From: Solimonas sp040377605
GTDB taxonomy: Bacteria; Pseudomonadota; Gammaproteobacteria; Nevskiales; Nevskiaceae
DNA: 7,753 nt
Assembly: GCA_040377605.1 (NCBI GenBank)
Contig: JBEIOK010000130.1
Location: 1-7,753, forward strand
Direction of reading: 5' to 3'
Positions within the stretch are counted from its first letter, which is position 1, and every line of letters begins with the position of its first letter. This document shows, piece by piece, positions 1 to 5,688 of the stretch. The notes under the pieces are model-generated. The model saw nothing but the letters and a program-made list of their open reading frames with translations, made no database searches and was not told the origin of the DNA. The translations under genes were made by a program, and so were the position numbers.

Positions 1-593
1 ACCGCCCAGATCACCAGTCCGATCAGAAAGAAAGCCGAAGGCGGCAGCAGCAGCAGGCCGTTGGGTACATACCAGCCGCCTTCCGACACCAGCGGCAGGA
101 TCTCAACCCCCAGCAGCTTGCCGGAACCAAACAGCTCGCGGATCACGGCCAGCACGATCAGGATCGCGGAGTAGCCCAGACCGTTGCCAAGCCCGTCGAG
201 GAATGACGGCCATGGCGGGTTAGCCTGTGCGTAGGCTTCCAGGCGGCCCATGACGATGCAGTTGGTCAGAATCAGGCCAATGAACACCGACATCGGCTTG
301 GACTGCTCATAGGCCACTGCCTTGAGGGTCTGGTCCACCAGAATCACCAGGGTCGCCGCAATCGTCATCTGCGCGATGATGCGCACGCTGCCCGGAACGT
401 AGTTGCGCACCAGGCTGTAGAACAGGTTGGCGAACGCTGCTACCAGCGTCAGGCCTACGCACATGATCAGCGCGCTTTCCAGCTTGGACGTGACCGCCAG
501 TGCCGAGCAGATGCCTAGTACCTGCAGGATGATCGGATTGTTGTCGGCAACCGGCTCGATCAGGATTTTCTTGGTGCTCATTGCGGTGCTCAT
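1..593 (-). CDS. nqrD: Na+-translocating NADH:ubiquinone reductase subunit D (3' end cut by window edge)
   Basis: Integral membrane subunit of Na+-NQR. With NqrE it forms an inverted-repeat pair of membrane proteins holding a [2Fe-2S] centre midway in the electron path. I translated it by hand: 197 whole codons plus two bases are present, and the frame is open to the edge. By comparison with the roughly 210-residue Vibrio protein, about a dozen C-terminal residues are missing. The ATG at 591-593 is preferred over the in-frame ATG four codons later because it puts the cysteines at C29 (QVLGICSALAVTSK) and C112 (LTNCIVMGR), the numbers known for the cluster ligands in Vibrio cholerae. D133 (SFLDGLGNGLGY) matches an acidic residue implicated there in Na+ uptake. 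Other family hallmarks are DNNP (17-20), SVRIIAQM and RELFGSGKLLG. Several hydrophobic segments are consistent with about six helices. It starts 9 bp after nqrC with a good ribosome-binding site, so it is surely co-transcribed. Confidence 0.97.
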   Translation of the reverse strand, partial: MSTAMSTKKILIEPVADNNPIILQVLGICSALAVTSKLESALIMCVGLTLVAAFANLFYSLVRNYVPGSVRIIAQMTIAATLVILVDQTLKAVAYEQSKPMSVFIGLILTNCIVMGRLEAYAQANPPWPSFLDGLGNGLGYSAILIVLAVIRELFGSGKLLGVEILPLVSEGGWYVPNGLLLLPPSAFFLIGLVIWA

Positions 594-605
594 GAGAGTT
601 CCTCA
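594..605 (-). promoter_or_regulatory. nqrD ribosome-binding site overlapping the nqrC stop codon
   Basis: Read on the minus strand this is TGAGGAACTCTC followed by the nqrD ATG. The first three bases are the nqrC stop, and GAGGA (600-604) is a Shine-Dalgarno core six bases from the start codon. A ribosome terminating on nqrC is therefore placed on the nqrD initiation site, which implies translational coupling. It also supports the upstream of the two possible nqrD starts. Confidence 0.8.
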
Positions 606-1403
606 GTTCGACGACGCCGCCACTGCGGACTGTGCCGCAAGGCGGGTCAGGAACGGCTTGAAGCCTGCGTCCGATGTCCAGTACCGGACCAGGTTGCTGA
701 CGCCATCGGACGTCAGCGTGGCGCCGGCCAGTGCATCGATCTCGTATTGCGCCTCTTCACCTTCGGTGCTGGCGCCACCGCGGACCAGGCGCACTTCGAC
801 CTTGCCGTCGGCACCGTAGATCTTCTTGCCGGGCCACTGCGACTTCCACTTCGGATTGTCGACCTCCCCCCCCAGCCCCGGCGTTTCCGCATGCTGGTAG
901 AAGTTGATGCCGACCACCGTGTTGCCATCCGCCTCCACTGCCAGGAATCCGTACAGCGTCGACCACAAGCCATAACCATTGATCGGCAGGATCACGGTCT
1001 TCGGCGAACCATCGGGGTTATTGAGGAAGTACACGGTCGCATAACGCGGCTTGTACTTGATCTTGGCGAGATCCTCGTCGCCGGGGATCACCTGCCCGCC
1101 CTGCGCCGGATCCTTGGCCGCCTTGTACTGGTCGTAGGTCGCGGGGGCGGGGCCGTCCTCGACGATGGCGCCGCTGGACAGTTCCACCAGTTTGGGCGTG
1201 AACTGCTTGAAAGCTTCGTCGATGTTCGTGCCCGGCTGCCACAGACCGACGACGCGCAGGATGTTCTTGCGCTTGTCGTCGAGCTTCGCGGCCTGCTGCG
1301 TCGGCCGCAACGCGATAGCCGCCGCGGTCACGAAGACCGAGCAGACCAGGCACAGCACGCCCGCAACCAGCAACGCATTCGCCTTGGTGTCTTTGATTGC
1401 CAT
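603..1403 (-). CDS. nqrC: Na+-translocating NADH:ubiquinone reductase subunit C (covalent FMN)
   Basis: Subunit C of Na+-NQR carries one covalently bound FMN on the periplasmic side, attached to threonine by the ApbE flavin transferase. The protein is 266 residues, normal for the family. The open frame extends upstream to 1679, but that part only reads through nqrB in another frame. The ATG at 1401-1403 gives the expected N-terminus, MAIKDTKANA, followed by one membrane anchor (about residues 10-32). A soluble FMN-binding domain follows. It contains INGYGLWSTLYGF (about 141-153), AETPGLGGE (172-180) and the flavinylation motif DALAGAT (223-229). T229 is the predicted attachment site, followed by LTSDGVSNLV. 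The motif has Ala where the usual NqrC form is SGAT; the threonine is intact. An eight-G tract falls inside the LGGE codons. The gene starts 11 bp after nqrB with a strong ribosome-binding site and ends inside that of nqrD. Confidence 0.97.
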   Translation of the reverse strand: MAIKDTKANALLVAGVLCLVCSVFVTAAAIALRPTQQAAKLDDKRKNILRVVGLWQPGTNIDEAFKQFTPKLVELSSGAIVEDGPAPATYDQYKAAKDPAQGGQVIPGDEDLAKIKYKPRYATVYFLNNPDGSPKTVILPINGYGLWSTLYGFLAVEADGNTVVGINFYQHAETPGLGGEVDNPKWKSQWPGKKIYGADGKVEVRLVRGGASTEGEEAQYEIDALAGATLTSDGVSNLVRYWTSDAGFKPFLTRLAAQSAVAASSN

Positions 1404-1417
1404 TGCCGGTCTCCTCA
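1404..1417 (-). promoter_or_regulatory. nqrC ribosome-binding site overlapping the nqrB stop codon
   Basis: On the minus strand this reads TGAGGAGACCGGCA followed by ATG. The nqrB TGA stop runs into GAGGAG (1411-1416), a near-perfect Shine-Dalgarno seven bases before the nqrC start. This decides the nqrC start against the longer open frame. The layout is the same as at the nqrC-nqrD junction. Confidence 0.82.
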
Positions 1418-2632
1418 GGTGGCCGCGAATCGGCGCTGACGCCGCGCGATATTGGCTTTCATCACGCCGTAGTCGATCAGCGGCGCGAAGATGTTGGCCA
1501 TCAGGATCGCCAGCATGACCGTCTCCGGGAACGCCGGATTGACGACGCGGATCAGGATGGTGACGAAGCCGCAGAGCGCACCGAAGATCCAGCGTCCGGC
1601 ATTGGAGTGCGCCGCGGAGACCGGGTCGGTGGCCATGAACATCATGCCGAAAGCAAAGCCGCCCACCGTCAGGTGCCAATACCAGGGGAACGCGAACATC
1701 GGGTTCTTGTCAGAGCCGATCGCGTTGAACAGCAGCGCGGTCACGACCATGCCCAGGAACATGCCCAGCACGATGCGCCAGCTGGCCACGCCGGTCCACA
1801 ACAGGAAGGCGCCGCCGATCAGGATCGCCAGCGTCGAGACCTCGCCGACACTGCCCTGCTCCATGCCGATGAAGGTCTGCATCCAGGTGATGCCTTGCTG
1901 CTGCACTGCCTCCAGTCCTCCGAGCTTGGCCAGGCCCAGCGTCGTCGCCGACGTGTAGCCATCGACAGCGGTCCACACGGCGTCGCCGGAGTGCTGCGCC
2001 GGGTAGGCGAAGTAGAGAAAGGCACGGCCGACCAGCGCGGGGTTCAGGAAATTCTTGCCAGTACCGCCGAAGACTTCCTTGCCGATCACAGTACCGAAGC
2101 TGATCCCCAGCGCGACCTGCCACAGCGGAACCGTTGGCGGCAGGATCAACGAGAACAGGATTGAGGTCACGAAGAAGCCCTCGTTGATCTCGTGCCCCCG
2201 GATCGTCGCGAACAACACTTCCCAGAAGCCACCCACCACAAAGGTCACCGCGTAGATCGGCAACCAGTACCAGAAGCCGAGCCAGAAGCAGTCCCAGATA
2301 CTGTCCGGATTCACACCGGCACCGAACAGGTGCAGCAGGGCCCCGCGCCAGCCCTCGATCTCCGTCTGCCCCACTGCGCCCATCGCCGTGTAGGCCTGGA
2401 AGCCGACGTTCCAGCAGCCCATCGCAATCGCCGGGAAGGTCGCGAGCCAGACGTAGATCATCACGCGCTTCAGGTCGATGCCGTCGCGCACATGCGGCGC
2501 GACGCGGGTCACCGTCCCCGGCGAGTAGACGATCGTGTCGACCGCCTCGTAGAGCGGGTAGAACTTCTCGAAACGCCCGCCCTTCTTGAACAACGGCTCG
2601 ATGCGATCGAGGAATGACCGGAGTGCTGACAT
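1415..2632 (-). CDS. nqrB: Na+-translocating NADH:ubiquinone reductase subunit B (covalent FMN, membrane core)
   Basis: Largest membrane subunit of Na+-NQR. In studied enzymes it holds a covalent FMN and contributes to riboflavin and quinone binding and to the Na+ path. The protein is 405 residues, close to the usual 400-415. The N-terminus has the soluble segment typical of NqrB: FLDRIEPLFKKGG (7-19), then HVRDGIDLKRVM (47-58) leading into the first helix. The signature GKEVFGGTGKNFLNPALVGR spans 184-203. The flavinylation motif DGYTSAT is at 224-230 with T230 as predicted FMN site, equivalent to T236 of V. cholerae. MATDPVSA (333-340) and NPAFPETVMLAILMANIFAPLIDY follow near the end, and D387 probably corresponds to the Na+-related V. 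cholerae D397 by motif. The start ATG at 2630-2632 fits homologues, but the ribosome-binding site is poor (only GAG at about -9). It is separated from nqrA by 140 bp carrying two hairpins. Confidence 0.98.
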   Translation of the reverse strand: MSALRSFLDRIEPLFKKGGRFEKFYPLYEAVDTIVYSPGTVTRVAPHVRDGIDLKRVMIYVWLATFPAIAMGCWNVGFQAYTAMGAVGQTEIEGWRGALLHLFGAGVNPDSIWDCFWLGFWYWLPIYAVTFVVGGFWEVLFATIRGHEINEGFFVTSILFSLILPPTVPLWQVALGISFGTVIGKEVFGGTGKNFLNPALVGRAFLYFAYPAQHSGDAVWTAVDGYTSATTLGLAKLGGLEAVQQQGITWMQTFIGMEQGSVGEVSTLAILIGGAFLLWTGVASWRIVLGMFLGMVVTALLFNAIGSDKNPMFAFPWYWHLTVGGFAFGMMFMATDPVSAAHSNAGRWIFGALCGFVTILIRVVNPAFPETVMLAILMANIFAPLIDYGVMKANIARRQRRFAAT

Positions 2633-2665
2633 ATTCTGCTCGGTGTCTCGTGTCTGTAACGGTGG

Positions 2666-2694
2666 GGCAGCGGTTGCGGCCCGAGACCGCTGCC
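2666..2694 (-). repeat. Inverted repeat / RNA hairpin upstream of nqrB
   Basis: Perfect 9-bp arms, GGCAGCGGT (2686-2694 on the minus strand) and ACCGCTGCC (2666-2674), flank an 11-base loop. All arm bases pair and six to seven of the nine pairs are G-C, so the transcript should fold stably. No U-tract follows it, so it does not look like a simple intrinsic terminator. It could stabilise an mRNA end, attenuate, or mark a processing site. Function is inferred only from position. Confidence 0.6.
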
Positions 2695-2702
2695 GCTGCC
2701 TG

Positions 2703-2727
2703 GCGACAGGCTCATCGCCCCTGTCGC
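2703..2727 (-). repeat. Inverted repeat / RNA hairpin downstream of nqrA
   Basis: Perfect 8-bp arms, GCGACAGG (2720-2727 on the minus strand) and CCTGTCGC (2703-2710), flank a 9-base loop. It lies 45 bases after the nqrA stop and 8 bases before the second hairpin. It lacks a trailing U-tract. The likeliest roles are stabilising the nqrA 3' end or partial attenuation before nqrB. Confidence 0.6.
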
Positions 2728-2772
2728 GCGTTCATCTTCCTGCCGACCAAACGCCCCAGTTGCTGGCGCCGA

Positions 2773-4131
2773 TCAACCTTCCTGCTCGATCTGCTCCAAA
2801 TTCGCGCGCAGGATCGGACCGTAGTCGTGCTTGCCCACGCAAACGAACGAGCACAGCGACAGATCCTCCTCATCCAGCTCCAGCGCGCCCAGCGCCTGCG
2901 CCGTGTCGGTGTCGCGGACCAGCAGCGCCCGCAACAGCTGGCTGGGCAACAGATCGAGCGGCATGACCTTTTCGTAATTGCCAATCGGCACCATGGCGCG
3001 CGGGCTGCCGTTGGTGGAAGTGTTCAGCGCAAAACGGCGCGAGGCACTGGACAGCGCCGAAAGGTACACGTTGATCGCCGACACCTTCTCGCCCGCCGGA
3101 TTGATCCAGCCGAGGAAACGCCGTTCGCGCCCCTCCGGCAGCACGGCGATCTGATAGTGATAACGGCCGACGTAATCGCCCCAGCCGCGCGCCTCGCGCC
3201 CGTTGAACACGGAACCGGACAGCGGGCGCGACTCGCCCGGCTTGAGGTCCGGCACGATCAGCTCGCTGACGCGCGCACCGATGCGCGTGCGCAGCAAGCG
3301 GGGCCGCTGGATCTGCGGGCCGCCCATCGAGAACACGCGGGTGGTATCCAGCATGCCGGTGGCAAACAACTTGCCGATCGCCGCCACGTCCTGCGGGTGG
3401 ATATGCCAGTTGCCTCGCGTCGGTCCGACGGGCTTCAGGAAGTGCATGTGCGTGCCGACCAATCCCGCCGGATGCGGCCCCTCGAACTCGGCGACGCGGA
3501 CCTGCGGCAGATCCGGCAGCGGCGGCACCGCCCCCGGGGCACAACAGACAAACACTTCCCCGTCGGTCAGCCGCGTCAGGATCGCGATGCCGTTGCGGAA
3601 GTGCTCCTCCACCCCCTGCAACGCCACCTGCGGATCCGCCGCCAGCGGTCGCGTATCGATCACCGGGACGAAGATCGCGGCCGGGCGAGCATCCAGACTC
3701 GGCACACGGGAGTAAGGTCGTGTCCGCAGCGCGGTCCACAGGCCGGAGAGACGGAGATTCTCGCGAACGTCCTCGGCCGACAGCTGCGCAAACTGCGAAA
3801 CCGGCCACGAACGGAAGCTCAGCGCGTCGTCGCCCTCGACCTGGATCACCACCGACTGCAACACGCGGCGCGCACCGCGGTGGATGGCGGCAATCCGGCC
3901 GGCAGCCGGTGCGGTATGAAGCACGCCCGGGCGGCGCTTGTCCTCGAACAAGGGCTGGCCAACTTTCACCTGCGCACCTTCTTCGACATACATGGTCGGC
4001 TTCAGATCCACGTAGTCGGCACCCACGACGCCTACTTGCGTCACGGCGGGCGCGTCCTCGACGCGCTGCTCGGGGGCGCCCAGGATCGGCAGATCCAGGC
4101 CCTTGCGGAGCTTGAAACGGGTCGGCTGCAC
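2773..4131 (-). CDS. nqrA: Na+-translocating NADH:ubiquinone reductase subunit A
   Basis: Soluble cytoplasmic subunit of Na+-NQR, bound to the membrane part through NqrB and implicated in ubiquinone binding by labelling studies in Vibrio; it carries no known redox cofactor. The protein is 452 residues, near the usual 445-450. The N-terminus KLRKGLDLPILGAPEQ matches the family opening. A barrel-sandwich (biotinyl/lipoyl-like) stretch follows at about residues 45-85 (MYVEEGAQVKVGQPLFEDK, then APAAGRI). Later hallmarks are GGPQIQRPRLLRTRIGA, RRFLGWINPAGEKVSAINVY, NGSPRAMVPIGNYEKVMPLD and the C-terminal CSFVCVGKHDYGPILRANLE. That last motif has Val where, as I recall, homologues usually have Pro. 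The start is GTG (4129-4131); no closer ATG exists in frame. Its ribosome-binding site is weak (AGGT at 4141-4144, nine bases away). It follows nuoN by 87 bp on the same strand, so it may be read from the nuo operon, its own promoter, or both. Confidence 0.97.
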   Translation of the reverse strand: MQPTRFKLRKGLDLPILGAPEQRVEDAPAVTQVGVVGADYVDLKPTMYVEEGAQVKVGQPLFEDKRRPGVLHTAPAAGRIAAIHRGARRVLQSVVIQVEGDDALSFRSWPVSQFAQLSAEDVRENLRLSGLWTALRTRPYSRVPSLDARPAAIFVPVIDTRPLAADPQVALQGVEEHFRNGIAILTRLTDGEVFVCCAPGAVPPLPDLPQVRVAEFEGPHPAGLVGTHMHFLKPVGPTRGNWHIHPQDVAAIGKLFATGMLDTTRVFSMGGPQIQRPRLLRTRIGARVSELIVPDLKPGESRPLSGSVFNGREARGWGDYVGRYHYQIAVLPEGRERRFLGWINPAGEKVSAINVYLSALSSASRRFALNTSTNGSPRAMVPIGNYEKVMPLDLLPSQLLRALLVRDTDTAQALGALELDEEDLSLCSFVCVGKHDYGPILRANLEQIEQEG

Positions 4132-4161
4132 GGAGTCGGTACCTGGCTGAGGCTGGAATGG

Positions 4162-4185
4162 CCCCGGAGTTTACCAACCCCGGAG
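4162..4185 (-). repeat. 8-bp direct repeat in the nqrA leader
   Basis: On the minus strand CTCCGGGG occurs twice (4178-4185 and 4162-4169), separated by TTGGTAAA, a 16-bp period. The second copy overlaps the candidate -10 hexamer. Paired direct repeats at a promoter can be operator half-sites, but in a GC-rich genome an 8-bp repeat can also arise by chance. Confidence 0.35.
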
Positions 4186-4197
4186 GGCTCAGCCCAA
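4168..4197 (-). promoter_or_regulatory. Weak sigma70-like promoter candidate for nqrA
   Basis: On the minus strand TTGGGC (4192-4197) and TAAACT (4168-4173) are 18 bases apart. They match the -35 and -10 consensus at about three and four of six positions. Transcription would begin near 4161, giving a leader of about 30 bases to the nqrA GTG. The spacing and position suit, the hexamers are poor, and there is no independent support. Confidence 0.25.
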
Positions 4198-4218
4198 GAC
4201 CGCTGGTCCCGCCACCCG

Positions 4219-5676
4219 CTACAACGCCGCGTGCTGGACCAGCCAGATGAAGGGCTGCGGGAAAATGCCAATCAGCAGCATCAACAGCATCAGGCCCCAG
4301 ACAATTGCCCCGCCGGCCTGCTGCGCCCAGTCACGGGGAGCCTCAAAGCGTTGACGCCGGTCGGGATCGAGCATGAACAACGTGATCAGCAGACGCAGGT
4401 AGTAGTAGAGCCCGACGGCACTGCCGACGACCACCGCCCCGACCAGCACCCAGGTACGCGCATCGACACCCGCGGCGATGACATAGAACTTGCCGATGAA
4501 GCCCGCAGTCAGCGGGATGCCGGCCAGTGACAACAGCATCGCCGTCAGGATCGAACTCAGGTAGGGCCGACGCCAGAACAGGCCGCGATAGTCGTACAGC
4601 GCATCGGCGTCTCGTTCCTGCATCGGGCTGGACACCAGCGTCACGACGCCGAAGGCCCCCAGCGTGGTCACCACATAGGTCAGCAGGTACATACCGACCG
4701 CTTCGACGGCAAGCTGCTCGGCGGCAATCAGCCCGACCAGGCAGTAGCCAAAATGCGCGATCGACGAGTAAGCCAGCATGCGCTTGACGTTATTCTGGCG
4801 CAGCGCCAGCAGGTTGCCGACCAGAATCGACAGCACCGCCAGCACGCCGAGCAAGTCCAACAGCAGCGGGTGATGATTGCCCCCCCCCTGCTCGAAGTAG
4901 CGCAGTAGGACCGCGAAGACCGCGACCTTCGAGGCGGTGGCCAGGAACGCCGTGACCGGCGACGGCGCGCCTTCATAGACGTCCGGTGTCCACAGATGGA
5001 AGGGCACCAGCGACAGCTTGAACGCGATCCCAATCAGGAACAGGGCCCCGCCGGTGAGCAGGTAGGCATGGCCGAGACCGGTCTGGGCGGCAAGGTCGTT
5101 GAAGCCGCTCAGCGCGGCAAACGCCATCGTGCCGGTCTGTGCATAGATCAGCGCCATGCCGAACAGCAGGAAGGCCGACGCGGTTGCCGACAGCACCAGA
5201 TACTTGAGTCCCGCCTCTAGCGCATGCCGACTCTTGTGCGGATAGGCCACCAGGGCGTACAGCGGGATGCTCAGCAATTCGAGCCCGATGAACAACGCCG
5301 CGAGGTGCTGGCTGCAGACCAGTACCAGCGCCCCAAGCGCTGCCAGCAACAGCAGGAGATAAAACTCCTCCTTGTTCCCCTCGTATCCCTCCAGATAGGC
5401 ATGCGACAGCGTGGCGGTGGCCAGCGTCGTCACGAGAATCAGCCCCATGTAGAACGCGGCGTAGCCGTCGACGATCAACAGCGGCGTGATGCTCGTCGCC
5501 GGCACCGCCAGCAAGGGCACGCAGGCGAGCAGGGCCAGATTGAGGCCGACGACGGCGCAGGTCGCATTGCCGCGGTGGTGGCGCCGGAACGCGATCGCCA
5601 GCATCACGACGACGATCGTCGCGCTGAGCACCAGAATCGGCAGCAGTCCCAGCCAGTGGGCACTCGTGAAGTTCAC
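4219..5676 (-). CDS. nuoN: NADH-quinone oxidoreductase (complex I) subunit N
   Basis: One of the three antiporter-like membrane subunits of proton-pumping complex I (ND2 homologue). At 485 residues it equals the E. coli protein in length. It is highly hydrophobic throughout, consistent with 14 helices. Charged residues expected along the pump axis are present: E133 (GLELLSIPLYAL), K158 (AGLKYLVLSA), K220 (AFKLSLVPFHLWTPDVYEGAP), K250 (TASKVAVF) and K396 (AGFIGKFYVI). The quinone-oxidoreductase signature NNVKRMLAYSSIAHFGY lies at 295-311. The start is GTG (5674-5676), sharing bases GTGA with the nuoM stop. A strong GGAGGT lies six bases upstream, and MNFTSAHWLGLLPILVL aligns with known N-termini. 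Stop is TAG. A nine-G tract at 4880-4888 encodes the GGG of FEQGGGNHH in a loop. It is normally the last gene of the nuo operon, as seems true here. Confidence 0.98.
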   Translation of the reverse strand: MNFTSAHWLGLLPILVLSATIVVVMLAIAFRRHHRGNATCAVVGLNLALLACVPLLAVPATSITPLLIVDGYAAFYMGLILVTTLATATLSHAYLEGYEGNKEEFYLLLLLAALGALVLVCSQHLAALFIGLELLSIPLYALVAYPHKSRHALEAGLKYLVLSATASAFLLFGMALIYAQTGTMAFAALSGFNDLAAQTGLGHAYLLTGGALFLIGIAFKLSLVPFHLWTPDVYEGAPSPVTAFLATASKVAVFAVLLRYFEQGGGNHHPLLLDLLGVLAVLSILVGNLLALRQNNVKRMLAYSSIAHFGYCLVGLIAAEQLAVEAVGMYLLTYVVTTLGAFGVVTLVSSPMQERDADALYDYRGLFWRRPYLSSILTAMLLSLAGIPLTAGFIGKFYVIAAGVDARTWVLVGAVVVGSAVGLYYYLRLLITLFMLDPDRRQRFEAPRDWAQQAGGAIVWGLMLLMLLIGIFPQPFIWLVQHAAL

Positions 5677-5688
5677 GGCAGCACCTCC
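5673..5688 (-). promoter_or_regulatory. nuoN ribosome-binding site and nuoM/nuoN GTGA overlap
   Basis: The nuoM TGA stop (5673-5675) and nuoN GTG start (5674-5676) share bases in the four-base overlap GTGA. GGAGGT (5683-5688) is a consensus Shine-Dalgarno six bases before the GTG, which fixes the non-ATG start. The arrangement implies translational coupling. Confidence 0.85.

Larger units (their letters stand above)
2633..2772 (-). other. 140-bp nqrA-nqrB intergenic region, no supported gene
   Basis: This gap is truly non-coding with respect to its neighbours. NqrA ends normally in EQIEQEG and NqrB begins normally, so neither is frameshifted into it. It holds two adjacent inverted repeats, listed separately. 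No run of T follows either on the minus strand, and I see no convincing -35/-10 pair before nqrB. A seven-codon ATG frame (2712-2735) and a longer frame entering nqrB are present but unsupported. Confidence 0.8.
4132..4218 (-). other. 87-bp nuoN-nqrA intergenic region
   Basis: This is the boundary between the complex I and Na+-NQR genes. I found no strong intrinsic terminator. The only structures are a 4-bp stem with a 3-base loop (GGGC TGA GCCC) and a 7-bp inverted repeat with a 36-base spacer (4145-4151 and 4188-4194), with no U-tract. A weak promoter-like pair and an 8-bp direct repeat are described separately. Read-through from nuoN into nqrA is therefore possible. Confidence 0.7.

Noticed and set aside
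1404..1679. N-terminal extension of the nqrC open frame up to 1679
   Set aside because: The extension reads through nqrB in another frame and is Arg/Pro-rich. The ATG at 1401-1403 has a strong ribosome-binding site and gives the normal NqrC N-terminus.
2712..2735. Seven-codon ATG frame (MNARQGR) before the second nqrB-upstream hairpin, overlapping by ATGA a frame that enters nqrB
   Set aside because: AGGA lies only two bases from the ATG, too close for normal initiation. There is no run of regulatory codons, and the downstream frame has no recognisable product. A leader peptide is not supported.
2773..2850. Frameshift or truncation of NqrA as the reason for the long nqrA-nqrB gap
   Set aside because: NqrA is full length and ends in the typical CSFVC...GPILR...EQEG terminus, so the gap is not lost coding sequence.
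2870..4177. 435-codon minus-strand open frame overlapping nqrA in another frame
   Set aside because: Composition is Ala/Arg/Gly-rich with no family similarity that I can see. The overlapping nqrA frame is unmistakable.
4145..4194. Inverted repeat GGCTGAG/CTCAGCC in the nuoN-nqrA gap as a terminator
   Set aside because: The arms are only 7 bp, with a 36-base spacer and no U-tract, so an intrinsic terminator is not supported.
2614..4530. 638-codon open frame on the plus strand opposite nqrA and part of nuoN
   Set aside because: It is Arg/Gln/His-rich, has no recognisable domain, and lies antisense to well-recognised genes. In GC-rich DNA the antisense frame of a G/C-ending gene is often free of stops. 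The same holds for the plus-strand frame at 6129-7412 opposite nuoM.
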